A DNA stretch of 64,000 bases from Tepidanaerobacter syntrophicus (GCF_001485475.2 NZ_DF977001.1:434001-498000), one strand, 5' to 3'. Shown: positions 8,507-16,952, counted from the stretch's first letter. Notes: generated by a model not told the origin, from the sequence alone. Numbers and translations are program-made.

Positions 8507-9639
8507 AATGCCACCACCCCCACATTTCGATGTGTAGCAGCTACTAAATCGCCTGTTTGGGCAAACTCAATAATTTGAGATGCCGAAAGCCCTTTAAGGC
8601 CAAGTTTTTCAACTGTCCTGCCTTTTTCAATAAAATTCTCGCCTGTTATAATATTTGCAAGCCTTATAATGGTGTCAATTGCAGGAGTCTCTATGCCAAG
8701 CTCTTCGGCAATTGAAGCTATAGGCACTAGGCTGCACGGAACATCTTCATATATATAGCGGGTATTTAGCCCTTTTGGTGCTGTAAGTCCCTTATATGCC
8801 GAATTGTTTTGAATGGCTTCATACAGGGTATCGCCTTTTGCCCCATATGACTCTTCAAGCCATTTTCTTGCAGAAATAGTTTTAACGCCTAAAGCCATAG
8901 CAACATGCATTCTTTCCGAATCAAGTTTTTCCAGCATTTGGCCAATAGAAGGGGTAATACCTTCTATATAATATTCAAAAGTCTGACCCCGTTCAATATG
9001 TCCGCTGTTTAACAGCGTCGGCGCCGGATGAAAAATAGCTCCGAAATTGTTTAAGCTGGTTTCCATTACACTATTTGCGGGAGTGAATTGAGGATAAGCT
9101 TCCGACAGAAGCTCTATTACTTCCATTGTCCTTGTAGCCGGAATAGCCGCAAGAGCCACTTCATTTTTTACGCTAAATATTTTTGCGCTTTGGGGTCCGA
9201 TTGCTCTGCATGCATAAATAAAAGTTTGGGCTTCTGCAACAGTGATGTCCTTGGTGCATCCATTGCTTCTCAATGTTTCATAAACCTCAAGAGCTCCACC
9301 GGTGCGTCCTGGATTTAATACTATAACTTGGCCATCCTCTAAATAAGGTGCTATTAAGCAAGCCAATTCATAATGGCCGGTAGCCGGTGTGGTTATCATA
9401 ATCACATCTGTTCCCCTGATAGCTTCTTTAATATCGCTTGTTGCAAGATTGATCTTGCCGCTTCCCTCTATAGAACCGCTTAAATTAATATATGGGTTTT
9501 TTGCTAAGCCTTCTATCTTCGAATAGGTTCTATTATAAAGGTTCACCGAAAAACCTCGATATGCAAGATAGCCTGCCATTGCCAATCCGCCGTTACCTGC
9601 ACCTATTACTGCAAACTTCACATCCATCGGGCTTATCAT
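8503..9639 (-). CDS. Opine dehydrogenase-family NAD(P)-dependent oxidoreductase
   Basis: 378 residues. The Rossmann motif VIGAGNGGLAMAG lies at the N-terminus (about residues 11-23). The C-terminal helical domain contains FGAIFHPAPTLLNSGHIERG and SERMHVAMALGV, as in octopine/nopaline and N-(1-D-carboxyethyl)-norvaline dehydrogenases, where the His is catalytic. These enzymes reductively couple an amino acid to an alpha-keto acid, or run in reverse. The ATG at 9639 is preceded by AAGGAGG. It is the first gene of a two-gene operon, with the terminator of a c-di-AMP riboswitch 34 bases upstream. Its substrates are unknown and may be the product or substrate of the downstream cobalamin protein. 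Confidence 0.85.
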   Translation of the reverse strand: MISPMDVKFAVIGAGNGGLAMAGYLAYRGFSVNLYNRTYSKIEGLAKNPYINLSGSIEGSGKINLATSDIKEAIRGTDVIMITTPATGHYELACLIAPYLEDGQVIVLNPGRTGGALEVYETLRSNGCTKDITVAEAQTFIYACRAIGPQSAKIFSVKNEVALAAIPATRTMEVIELLSEAYPQFTPANSVMETSLNNFGAIFHPAPTLLNSGHIERGQTFEYYIEGITPSIGQMLEKLDSERMHVAMALGVKTISARKWLEESYGAKGDTLYEAIQNNSAYKGLTAPKGLNTRYIYEDVPCSLVPIASIAEELGIETPAIDTIIRLANIITGENFIEKGRTVEKLGLKGLSASQIIEFAQTGDLVAATHRNVGVVAL

Positions 9640-9672
9640 CCCAATACCTCCTTTTCCTCTATTTTTTGGACA

Positions 9673-9703
9673 AAATAAAAGCCATGGAGATCCATAGCTT
9701 TTG
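9673..9703 (-). terminator. Riboswitch-controlled intrinsic terminator
   Basis: AAAAGCTATGG-ATCT-CCATGGCTTTT followed by ATTTTG on the minus strand. It sits between the c-di-AMP aptamer and the opine dehydrogenase start, where an expression platform is expected. Confidence 0.8.
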
Positions 9704-9747
9704 AGTTGCTTTTTTGAGCACTCACTACTATCAACCTCCTCTTACAA

Positions 9748-9894
9748 CGCTGGCGAGGTTAGCTGTCGGATTCGGGTCGAAGAGTGTAACCCTACCCCTC
9801 TAATCAAGAACTTGCAATTTGATTTCTTGGTCAAAGGGGATTCACCCCAAAAGTGGTTCCCCCGCTTCTTTCTTTTCGAAAGAATTAAGCGCTC
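9748..9894 (-). promoter_or_regulatory. c-di-AMP riboswitch (ydaO-yuaA type)
   Basis: The minus strand matches the conserved blocks of the ydaO motif in order: CGCTTAATTCT, AGCGGGGGAACC, TTGGGGTGAATCC, GGGGTAGGG, GACCCGAATCCGACAGC, TAACCTCGCCAGCG. Known members switch genes off when c-di-AMP is bound, usually genes for cell-wall, potassium or osmolyte functions. Here the terminator at 9673-9703 fits an OFF switch for the opine dehydrogenase operon. The motif match is seen directly; ligand and direction come from the family. Confidence 0.93.
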
Positions 9895-9925
9895 AGATTG
9901 AGAGCTCATGTATTAAGTTTCTTTA

Positions 9926-9954
9926 ATTGTATCAAAAATCTTAATGTCTGTCAA
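9926..9954 (-). promoter_or_regulatory. Sigma-A-type promoter of the riboswitch operon
   Basis: TTGACA, 17 bases, TACAAT on the minus strand. Transcription would start near 9919, about 25 bases before the aptamer. Confidence 0.8.
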
Positions 9955-9974
9955 CTTTTTTGACTAAAGGCTTG

Positions 9975-10121
9975 TTAAGCGCCTTTTTTGAGCTCATCTA
10001 TCTGCTCTTCGATTTCCATAATGCGGACTAACAATTTTACGCGGTTACCTTCATTCTTTGTCCACTGGCTTAACAGTCTTTCTCTTTCTGATTTGAGCAT
10101 GGATATCTTGTCGTGGGTCAT
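9975..10121 (-). CDS. Small coiled-coil protein of unknown function
   Basis: 48 residues beginning MTHDKISMLKSERERLLSQW and ending in an EIEEQIDELKKGA helix. The start has an excellent GGAGGAGG 7 bases upstream. Nearly every residue favours helix, with heptad-like hydrophobics (I, L, L, V, L, I, I, I, L), suggesting a short coiled coil. It lies just upstream of the promoter at 9926 and is divergent from ddl, so it is its own transcription unit or reads into the riboswitch operon. I do not recognise the family. Confidence 0.65.
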   Translation of the reverse strand: MTHDKISMLKSERERLLSQWTKNEGNRVKLLVRIMEIEEQIDELKKGA

Positions 10122-10232
10122 TGCGCATCCTCCTCCTGTGTGATTTAGCATTGATAATGCAACTCAGTATCATTTACATAATATATAATATATCATAATT
10201 ATCGAAAAGTCAACTAATAAAGCATATTTTGT

Positions 10233-10261
10233 TTGTTCAAGAATGGTTTTTGTATTATAAT
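10233..10261 (+). promoter_or_regulatory. Promoter of ddl
   Basis: TTGTTC, 17 bases, TATAAT on the plus strand, 36 bases before the ddl start codon. Confidence 0.7.
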
Positions 10262-10296
10262 AAATTGAATATTGACAGTGAAAGGAGTATTTTGCT

Positions 10297-11388
10297 TTGC
10301 AAAAACTAAAGGTTGGAATTATATTCGGAGGCCAATCCAGTGAATATGAAGTATCGTTGATGTCTTGTGCATCAGTTATAAAGGTTATGGATAAATCAAA
10401 ATATGAAATTATGCCAATAGGAATTAATAAGCATGGAAATTGGAAGCTTTTTTTGGGCAGTATCGAAAAAATTGAAAATGATACTTGGCAAAGCGAAGCC
10501 ATTCCTGTACTTCTTGCCCCTGATCCAAAATATAATTGTGCAATTGAAATAAATAACGGAATTGAAAAGCGGCACTATTTCGACGTGGCGTTTCCGGTTC
10601 TCCATGGCCCCAGAGGGGAAGATGGGACAGTCCAGAGCATTTTTGAACTGATGAATGTGCCTTATGTAAGTTGCGGTGTGGCCTCTTCTGCTATTTGTAT
10701 GGACAAGGTTTTTTCTAAAAAAATTCTCGCTCAGAGTAACTTGCCTATAGTTGATTATAAGGTATTTTATAAAAATGAATTAAAAGGAAAAATCTCAGAT
10801 ATTATCTCAGAAATAGAAAACTCCATTGGCTATCCGTGTTTTGTAAAGCCTGCAAACCTCGGCTCTAGTGTTGGAATAAGTAAAGTTAGCAAAAGGGATG
10901 AGCTTAGCGATGCACTTTTTGCCGCTGCAAAGTATGACACAAAAATACTAGTAGAAAAATCAGTTGATGCTCGTGAAATCGAGTGTGCTGTTTTGGGAAA
11001 CAGCGACCCTAAGGCTTCGCTGCCCGGAGAAATTCTGCCAAGTCGTGATTTTTACGATTACAGTGCAAAATATCTTGACGGCGATAAATCGAAACTTCTT
11101 CTTCCTGCGCCTCTTTCCTCTGACCTTACCACTCAGGTTCAGGAACTTGCCATAAAGGCTTTCAAGGCTCTTGACTGCAGCGGAATGGCTCGGGTAGATT
11201 TTCTGATGGATAAAAAAACCGAAAAAATTTACATAAATGAGCTTAACACAATCCCCGGCTTTACAAAAATAAGTATGTATCCTAAAATGTGGGAAACATC
11301 TGGCTTGTCATATAAGAAGCTAATAGATGAGTTAATTTGCCTTGCTTTAGAGCGTCATAGAGAAAAAAATGAACTTACTTTAGCGTAG
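10297..11388 (+). CDS. ddl: D-alanine--D-alanine ligase
   Basis: 363 residues of the ATP-grasp family. It joins two D-alanines with ATP for the peptidoglycan stem peptide, in the cytoplasm. Visible motifs are IFGGQSSEYEVSLMS at the N-terminus, VLHGPRGEDGTVQ near residue 100, FVKPANLGSSVGISK near 185, and MARVDFLMD...IYINELNTIPGFT near 300-330. The Tyr in FYDYSAKY agrees with D-Ala-D-Ala rather than D-Ala-D-Lac specificity. The start is TTG at 10297, with AAAGGAG about 10 bases upstream and no nearby ATG. It is a single gene under its own promoter. Confidence 0.93.
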   Translation: MQKLKVGIIFGGQSSEYEVSLMSCASVIKVMDKSKYEIMPIGINKHGNWKLFLGSIEKIENDTWQSEAIPVLLAPDPKYNCAIEINNGIEKRHYFDVAFPVLHGPRGEDGTVQSIFELMNVPYVSCGVASSAICMDKVFSKKILAQSNLPIVDYKVFYKNELKGKISDIISEIENSIGYPCFVKPANLGSSVGISKVSKRDELSDALFAAAKYDTKILVEKSVDAREIECAVLGNSDPKASLPGEILPSRDFYDYSAKYLDGDKSKLLLPAPLSSDLTTQVQELAIKAFKALDCSGMARVDFLMDKKTEKIYINELNTIPGFTKISMYPKMWETSGLSYKKLIDELICLALERHREKNELTLA

Positions 11389-11404
11389 TTATCTTGATTC
11401 TCTA

Positions 11405-11434
11405 TTGACACATAATAGTAATTATTATTATAAT
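11405..11434 (+). promoter_or_regulatory. Promoter with possible PerR-like operator
   Basis: TTGACA, 18 bases, TATAAT. The spacer and -10 are an AT palindrome-like run (TAATAGTAATTATTA) that matches most positions of the PerR box TTATAATNATTATAA. PerR control would suit the downstream oxygen-defence genes, but in AT-rich DNA such matches also occur by chance. Confidence 0.55.
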
Positions 11435-11544
11435 AGTGATGTAGATTATTTGAAAGTTTTATAAAAGTAAAGTATAATTAAACCAGAAGTTATTAGTAGC
11501 TTAAAAAAATTTTAAAAAATTATTAAATTGAGGAGGTCTTTAAA

Positions 11545-11880
11545 ATGGCAAAATGGCAATGCGGTGTTTGCGGCTACATATTTGACGGTGATGAAGCACC
11601 TGCAAATTGTCCTAAATGCGGAGCTCCTAAAGAAAAGTTCCAACAGCTAGACGACGAAACTGCATCTAAGGTAGACAGATCTCGCTATACCAACGGCTTG
11701 CATATGGAACTCTTTGCTCTTCTTGAAAAGGCAAAAGAAATCAGTGAAAATGGCATTAAAGACGCACTTGATCCGGCATGTGTCCAGATATTTGAGACAA
11801 CAAAAGCCTGTGCCACAGATATCCAGCAGCGAATTAAGGCAGAATTAAAAACTCATATGACCAAAAACAAATGGGGTTAA
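11545..11880 (+). CDS. Rubredoxin-like-domain protein with helical tail
   Basis: 111 residues. An N-terminal rubredoxin-like iron site is formed by CGVC (about residues 6-9) and CPKC (about 26-29) within a 38-residue module like the one at the end of rubrerythrins. The rest (about 50-111) is helical with no visible diiron EExxH motifs, so it is not a full rubrerythrin. It is followed 29 bases later by a true rubredoxin and then a rubredoxin reductase, which points to electron transfer in oxygen or peroxide detoxification. The start has GAGGAGG 8 bases upstream. Confidence 0.8.
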   Translation: MAKWQCGVCGYIFDGDEAPANCPKCGAPKEKFQQLDDETASKVDRSRYTNGLHMELFALLEKAKEISENGIKDALDPACVQIFETTKACATDIQQRIKAELKTHMTKNKWG

Positions 11881-11909
11881 TATCATACTAATAGGCGAGG
11901 GGGATTTTT

Positions 11910-12068
11910 ATGCAGAAATGGGTTTGTAGCGTTTGCGGATATGTATACGACCCTGAGGTAGGAGATCCGGAAAATGGGATCGCGCCGGGCACAGCTTTTG
12001 AAGACATTCCCGAGGATTGGGTGTGTCCCGAATGCGGCGCGGGAAAAGATATGTTTGAAGAAGCTTAA
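11910..12068 (+). CDS. Rubredoxin
   Basis: 52 residues with the classic iron-binding pairs [10 protein letters not shown] (Cys6, Cys9) and CPECGAGKD (Cys39, Cys42), plus the conserved [18 protein letters not shown] core. It is a one-electron carrier; partners in this window are the NADH:rubredoxin reductase just downstream and the FprA flavoprotein at 39.5 kb. The start ATG has GGCGAGGGGG upstream. Confidence 0.95.
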   Translation: MQKWVCSVCGYVYDPEVGDPENGIAPGTAFEDIPEDWVCPECGAGKDMFEEA

Positions 12069-12128
12069 TTGTTCTAAGGCCCGATTTATGGGCCTTATTG
12101 TTTATCAAATTATAGGGAGATGTGTAAA

Positions 12129-13340
12129 ATGACAGATCCTGTTGTGATAATCGGAAACGGAATAGCTGCTGTATCTGCTGCTGAAGCCTTTCGCGAAAAC
12201 GACAGAGGCACTCCTGTTATTATATTAAGCGGAGAACCCTATTATGCGTATTATCGAATGTGGCTGTCGAGTCTTCTGGGAGAACCTTTGGACCTTGATA
12301 AGCTTTACATTCATAAACCCGAATGGTACGCAGAGCTTAATATTGATGTGTGGCTTAACTGCAGAGCAGAGTCTCTTGATACAGAAAATTGCACAGTGTT
12401 ATCAGATAACGGTAAAACAATAAAATATTCAAAATTGCTTCTTGCAAACGGAAGTAGCCCGTTTATTCCGCCTGTTGCCGGCAACGACCTTACAGGAGTT
12501 TTTTCTATACGCTCCTTGGATGATGTAAAAAAAGTAAATGAGTATATAAGTGACAAAGAAAATGGTATCGTTGTAGGTGGTGGAGTCTTAGGATTAGAGG
12601 TAGCATGGTCTTTGGCCAACAAGGGCAAAAAGGTTTCGGTAATCGAAGGCTCGCCGTATATTCTCTCAAAACAAGTTGACGAAACAGCTTCCCATCTTCT
12701 TATGGCTCTTGGTGAAAAAGCGGGGATAAATTTCGTGACCAACGGTAAACTCACAGAAATTATAGGCGAAAACGGTAAGGTTACATCAATTCAGCTTGAA
12801 GGTAAAATAATGCCCGCAGAATTTGTGGTATTTTCTACTGGCGTTCGTTCTAATATTGGCCTTGTAAAGAATACTCCTATAAAAGTTGGTAGAGGTGTTC
12901 AAGTCAATGAATATATGCAGACTTCAGTAGAAAATGTATACGCTGCAGGCGATATTGCAGAATATAAAGGACAGGTATACGGTATTTGGCCTGTGGCTCG
13001 GGAGCAGGGAAAAACTGCAGGCTTAAATATGGCAGGCAAACAAGTACATTATAATGAAGTGGTGCCCTCTAACTACTTAAAAGTATTCGGTGTGGAATTA
13101 TATTCAGTTGGGGATTTGTGTAAAGACGGAAAGCCTTTTGATTCCATAAAGAAACTCGACAAAGAAAATAATAAATATAGTATTATTTTTATAAGAGATA
13201 GCAAACCTGTTGGCGCAGTACTTTTTGGTGACACCAAGCCTGCTATGAAAATTTCCAAAGCGATTAAATCTAATTTAGAAATCCCTGAGGAAATAATAAG
13301 AAACAATGATTTCGAAGGATTGCTAGCTATGCTGCAATAA
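12129..13340 (+). CDS. NAD(P)H:rubredoxin oxidoreductase (FAD-dependent)
   Basis: 403 residues. It has the FAD-binding VVIIGNGIAAVSAAE at the N-terminus, the NAD-binding GIVVGGGVLGLEVAWSL near residue 145, and the second FAD motif VYAAGDIAE near 275. Length and order match the NROR/nitrite-reductase-like flavoprotein family; some members carry a short C-terminal extension, as here (about 310-403). It would reduce the rubredoxin encoded immediately upstream with NADH. The ATG at 12129 was chosen over 12120 because of spacing from GGGAG. Confidence 0.85.
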   Translation: MTDPVVIIGNGIAAVSAAEAFRENDRGTPVIILSGEPYYAYYRMWLSSLLGEPLDLDKLYIHKPEWYAELNIDVWLNCRAESLDTENCTVLSDNGKTIKYSKLLLANGSSPFIPPVAGNDLTGVFSIRSLDDVKKVNEYISDKENGIVVGGGVLGLEVAWSLANKGKKVSVIEGSPYILSKQVDETASHLLMALGEKAGINFVTNGKLTEIIGENGKVTSIQLEGKIMPAEFVVFSTGVRSNIGLVKNTPIKVGRGVQVNEYMQTSVENVYAAGDIAEYKGQVYGIWPVAREQGKTAGLNMAGKQVHYNEVVPSNYLKVFGVELYSVGDLCKDGKPFDSIKKLDKENNKYSIIFIRDSKPVGAVLFGDTKPAMKISKAIKSNLEIPEEIIRNNDFEGLLAMLQ

Positions 13341-13348
13341 TTTTTAGA

Positions 13349-13392
13349 AAAAAAGAGACAACCGGGTACAGGCACTTCGGTTGTCTCTTTTT
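13349..13392. terminator. Bidirectional terminator between convergent genes
   Basis: AAAAAGAGACAACCG and its exact complement flank a 13-base loop. T-runs on both strands serve the rubredoxin reductase gene and the opposing FAH-family gene. Confidence 0.9.
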
Positions 13393-13394
13393 GT

Positions 13395-14150
13395 TTATTT
13401 AACTGTATTTTTTAGTCTGCCTATGTTTTCCAATTCAGCTTCAATAATATCCCCCGCTGCAAGATTCCCTTTTCCGGGAGGTGTTCCGGTGCTTATAATG
13501 TCTCCGGGATTTAATGTCATTATCGCAGATACAAATGCAATAATTTGCGAGACATTAAATATCATGTCTGATGTATTGCTGTCTTGGGTCACTTTACCAT
13601 TATGGTACATTTTAATGCCCAGATTATCCCCGTCAATTCCCTCGACAATGCAGGGTCCTATTGGCATAAATGTATCATAGCACTTGGCTTTTGTCCAAGG
13701 CTTACCCTTTATCATAAAATCTTTTGCAGTAATATCATTACCGCATGTATAGCCTAAAACATGATTTTTGGCATCTTCTACGCTTACATTCTTGATCTTA
13801 TCCTTTATGACTACAACAAGTTCTGCTTCATAATTTAGCTCTTTTACGCCTGGAGGACAGACTATAGCTTCATCAGGTCCTATAACAGATGTGCTAGGTT
13901 TTAAAAAGATTATCGGCTCCTCAGGCATAGGATCGCCTTTTTCATTTATTACCTCTTTATAATTTGTCCCCACACCTACAACCTTGGTGGGCTCGCAAGG
14001 AGCTAAAAGTTTGACTTTGTTTAAATCATAGACTTTTGATGTTTTTGACCATTTTCCAAAGATCGAGCCTTCCAATTCAGCTATCTTTTCACCTTCAAGT
14101 AATCCGTACTTTGGACCTTTGCCATCATCAAACCTTACATACTTATTCAT
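13395..14150 (-). CDS. Fumarylacetoacetate hydrolase-family protein
   Basis: 251 residues of the FAH/HpcE fold. Metal-site residues lie in the NYEAELVVVIKDK segment near residue 100, and the family signatures YTCGNDITAKD and GDIISTGTPPGKGNL are present. Members cleave or hydrate acylpyruvate-type and related keto acids with Mg2+; the exact substrate is unknown. It is the last gene of an IclR - iron alcohol dehydrogenase - FAH operon, so it probably works in a small catabolic route for a hydroxy or keto acid. The ATG at 14150 is preceded by GGAGG at 11 bases. Confidence 0.85.
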   Translation of the reverse strand: MNKYVRFDDGKGPKYGLLEGEKIAELEGSIFGKWSKTSKVYDLNKVKLLAPCEPTKVVGVGTNYKEVINEKGDPMPEEPIIFLKPSTSVIGPDEAIVCPPGVKELNYEAELVVVIKDKIKNVSVEDAKNHVLGYTCGNDITAKDFMIKGKPWTKAKCYDTFMPIGPCIVEGIDGDNLGIKMYHNGKVTQDSNTSDMIFNVSQIIAFVSAIMTLNPGDIISTGTPPGKGNLAAGDIIEAELENIGRLKNTVK

Positions 14151-14184
14151 TATTGCAGACACCTCCAAAATTTATGCAATTTTT

Positions 14185-15336
14185 TTAAAGGGAATCTCTA
14201 TATATCTTTTTTACATCCTCTAAACTCGGAAATTTCGGGCTGGATTTTAAATTACTGCTTGCATTTTCATAAGCATTTTGTGCCAGTTTATCTATATCTT
14301 CTTCTTTTACCCCTAGAGCGGATATCTTAGTCGGGATGCCAAGATCTTCTATAAACTCTTCCAAAGCCTTGATGGCTTTTTGCGCAGCTTCGTTTTCTGA
14401 AATATCTTTGGTATCTATGCCAAAAAGTTCTGCAACCTTTGCCAGCTTAGGAGAGGCATCCGGCAAAGAAAAACGAAGAAAGGCAAGGGAGACTGCGGCT
14501 AGTGTCTCACCATGGGCAATATTATAATAAGCGCTTATTGGATGACCTAATCCATGTATACCGCAAGTTCCGGAAAGGTTTATAGCCATACCTGCAATTG
14601 TGCTAGCCCAAGCCATAGGTTCTCGATACTCAATTTTATCTCCATGCTCATACGCACCTTTTAAATTATCCAAAACAAGCTTCATGGCTTCAAAGGCCAG
14701 TGGTTTACTTATAGGCTGAGATCTTTTGCTCAGATATGATTCTAGAGCATGAAAGAATACGTCGATTCCGGTAGATGCTGTAACTTTTTTTGGAACTGTG
14801 AGCGTAAGCTCTGGATCAATAATAGAAACTTTTGCAAAAGTGTCAGGAGAAGAAAAGGATTTTTTGGCACTGGTTTCGGGATTCGTCATAACTGAATAAT
14901 TATTAGCTTCGCTGCCGGTTCCGGCAGTAGTAGGTATTAGAATAATAGGTAGTACATCTCCTGCCGGCTGTGGTCCGAAATAGTTAGCAATCGAGCCTTC
15001 TCTTTTTACACCAAAAGCAATGGCCTTAGCTGAATCCATAGCGCTTCCACCGCCCAGCCCGATGATAACATCTACTTTGCTATTTCTTGCCAAAGTTATA
15101 CCTTTATCAATAGTGGTAGTAAGAGGATTCGGCTCCACTTCATCGAACAGTGTCCAATTTACACCTTCCTTTTCAAGGCTTTTTGCAACGGTGTCTAAAT
15201 GTCCGGTTTTCTTTGCGCTGGATTTACCCGTAACTATTAAAGCATTTTTTCCAAAAGATTTTGCATATACGCCGGTATCTTTAATTTTCCCTAATCCAAA
15301 TATAAGATGTGCCGGCATGAAAAATTCAAAATCCAT
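14185..15336 (-). CDS. Iron-containing alcohol dehydrogenase
   Basis: 383 residues of the group III alcohol dehydrogenase family. NAD(P) binding is shown by GLGGGSAMDSAKAIA near residue 95. Metal ligands fit the DVFFHALES segment near 190 and the HGLGHPISAYYNIAHGETLA segment near 260-275. It oxidises an alcohol or hydroxy acid to an aldehyde or ketone; the substrate is not deducible. It lies between the IclR regulator gene and the FAH-family gene. Confidence 0.9.
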   Translation of the reverse strand: MDFEFFMPAHLIFGLGKIKDTGVYAKSFGKNALIVTGKSSAKKTGHLDTVAKSLEKEGVNWTLFDEVEPNPLTTTIDKGITLARNSKVDVIIGLGGGSAMDSAKAIAFGVKREGSIANYFGPQPAGDVLPIILIPTTAGTGSEANNYSVMTNPETSAKKSFSSPDTFAKVSIIDPELTLTVPKKVTASTGIDVFFHALESYLSKRSQPISKPLAFEAMKLVLDNLKGAYEHGDKIEYREPMAWASTIAGMAINLSGTCGIHGLGHPISAYYNIAHGETLAAVSLAFLRFSLPDASPKLAKVAELFGIDTKDISENEAAQKAIKALEEFIEDLGIPTKISALGVKEEDIDKLAQNAYENASSNLKSSPKFPSLEDVKKIYRDSL

Positions 15337-15379
15337 AAAAACACCTCCAAAATTTTAAATATCATTTACTTAATGTTAA

Positions 15380-16150
15380 TTATCTATTTGGCTGCCATCC
15401 CATTCTTTGGGATATCTTATTTGCACAGTCAATTACATCTTTGCTTAATCTCTCAACTTTTTCATGTGTCATGCTGACAGTAGGCCCTGATATGCTTATT
15501 GCTCCAATCACTTTACCTGTGTAATCAAAAACAGGAGCTGCAATACATCTTATTCCTTCTTCATTTTCTTCATCATCAATTGCAAAACCTTGTTTTCTAA
15601 CTATTTCCAGATGCTTTAATAGTTCTTTTGGATTTGTTATAGTATTTTTTGTAAACTTTGTAAGTCCTTGCTTTATCGCTTCCTCTACAAACTCTTTATC
15701 TGCAAAAGCCAGAATTGCCTTCCCTACTGCAGATGCATGCAAAGGAACCGTCCTGCCTATTTGGGAAAACATGCGAATCGTTTTATTGCTGTCTAATTTA
15801 TCAATATATACAGCACGAAAACCGTCAGGCACTACCAAATGTACTGCTTCATTCGCTTTTGATGAAAGCTCTTCAAGAAGGTCATGAGCTTCTCTTCGTA
15901 TATCCATCCTGTCAAGAATAGCTTCTGCCAAAAACAAAATTTTCATCCCTAGCCGGTATTTTTCAGAGGATGTATTTTGTTCCACATATCCAAGGCTTAA
16001 AAGAGTTGTCAGCATGCGATGAACTGTGCTTTTATGCAGTCCTATTCGAGATGCAAGCTCAGTAACACCCAAACCTTCTTTTTCGGTTGCCAGTTCTTCA
16101 AGTATTTTAAATGCTCTCTCTACTGATTGTACTGTATTATCCTGCGGCAT
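15380..16150 (-). CDS. IclR-family transcriptional regulator
   Basis: 256 residues. The N-terminal winged helix has ELASRIGLHKSTVHRMLTTLLSLGYVEQN (about 25-60). The C-terminal effector domain has the family signature KVIGAISISGP near 215 and EEGIRCIAAPV. IclR proteins sense small acids and usually repress adjacent catabolic operons. A perfect 9-bp inverted repeat 43 bases upstream of its start is the likely operator, so the operon would be autoregulated. Confidence 0.92.
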   Translation of the reverse strand: MPQDNTVQSVERAFKILEELATEKEGLGVTELASRIGLHKSTVHRMLTTLLSLGYVEQNTSSEKYRLGMKILFLAEAILDRMDIRREAHDLLEELSSKANEAVHLVVPDGFRAVYIDKLDSNKTIRMFSQIGRTVPLHASAVGKAILAFADKEFVEEAIKQGLTKFTKNTITNPKELLKHLEIVRKQGFAIDDEENEEGIRCIAAPVFDYTGKVIGAISISGPTVSMTHEKVERLSKDVIDCANKISQRMGWQPNR

Positions 16151-16192
16151 ATCTTCACCTCTAATTATTTAATATCAATTCGGGTGTACCAC

Positions 16193-16215
16193 TTTATGAA
16201 ATTATGTTTCATAAA
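16193..16215. promoter_or_regulatory. Inverted repeat, probable IclR operator
   Basis: TTTATGAAA-TTATG-TTTCATAAA, a perfect 9-bp palindrome with a 5-base centre, close upstream of the IclR gene. Length and shape suit an IclR dimer site. Confidence 0.65.
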
Positions 16216-16271
16216 ACATTCATATCTAATATATTCTACATTAACTTGTAAAATCCTTTTTTAAATAGCAA

Positions 16272-16952
16272 TTATAGTTTTATTTTTATATGATTTTCTA
16301 TCATAATGGAATTCCTCGTTACCTTACAATCAAGAGCTGCCATATCGACGTTCTGTTTTTGGGCTGCTTTTAAGGCATCGCTAAAAGTTTTGTGCATAGC
16401 TTCATTTGGCATAAAATAGCTTACTTTTTGCATTTGAATTATGAAAATTATCCAAGCTGCATAACCATTTTGCCTGGCATCAATAAGCTCATTTAAGTGT
16501 TTTACGCCGCGTTCTGTTGGGGCATCAGGAAATAAGGCTACACCGTCTTTTTCTAATGTAACTCCCTTAACTTCAACAAACCCTCTGCTTTTTGCTGTTT
16601 CTATATAAAAATCAAAACGAGAGTTTTTATATTGAGCTTCTGGCTTTACAAACAAAATATCTTCTTTTATGTCAGAATCAGTGAGCCATTCGTAAAAGAC
16701 TTTATTTGGCGCGCTGCTGTCAATATTTACCAGCATATCGCCTTTATATACCGATATAAGATCATATTTTGTCTTACGCTTAAAGTTATCCGACTCCTGG
16801 ACAAAAACTTTTGCACCTGGTGTAAGCAGCTCCTTGCACCTGCCTGTGTTTTTTACATGGCACAGCTGGCTTTTCCCTTCGATTTCTATATTTGCAATAA
16901 ATCTATTAGGACGGTTTATAAATCTTGCTTCTTTAATATTTTTATAAATCAC
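16272..16952 (-). CDS. sfsA: SfsA family DNA/RNA-binding nuclease-like protein
   Basis: 226 residues, the usual SfsA length. Features: FINRPNRFIANIEI at the N-terminus, CHVKNTGRCKELLTPG near residue 35, NSRFDFYIE and FVEVKGVTLEKDGVALFPDAPTERGVKHL near 110-150. The Asp and Glu-x-Lys pattern is nuclease-like. First named as a sugar fermentation stimulation protein; its true role is unsettled. The start is probably the GTG at 16952, behind AGGAG at about 12 bases. Confidence 0.9.
   Translation of the reverse strand: MIYKNIKEARFINRPNRFIANIEIEGKSQLCHVKNTGRCKELLTPGAKVFVQESDNFKRKTKYDLISVYKGDMLVNIDSSAPNKVFYEWLTDSDIKEDILFVKPEAQYKNSRFDFYIETAKSRGFVEVKGVTLEKDGVALFPDAPTERGVKHLNELIDARQNGYAAWIIFIIQMQKVSYFMPNEAMHKTFSDALKAAQKQNVDMAALDCKVTRNSIMIENHIKIKL

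Noticed and set aside
11545-11880. Full rubrerythrin
   Set aside because: The protein is only 111 residues and lacks the paired ExxH diiron motifs.
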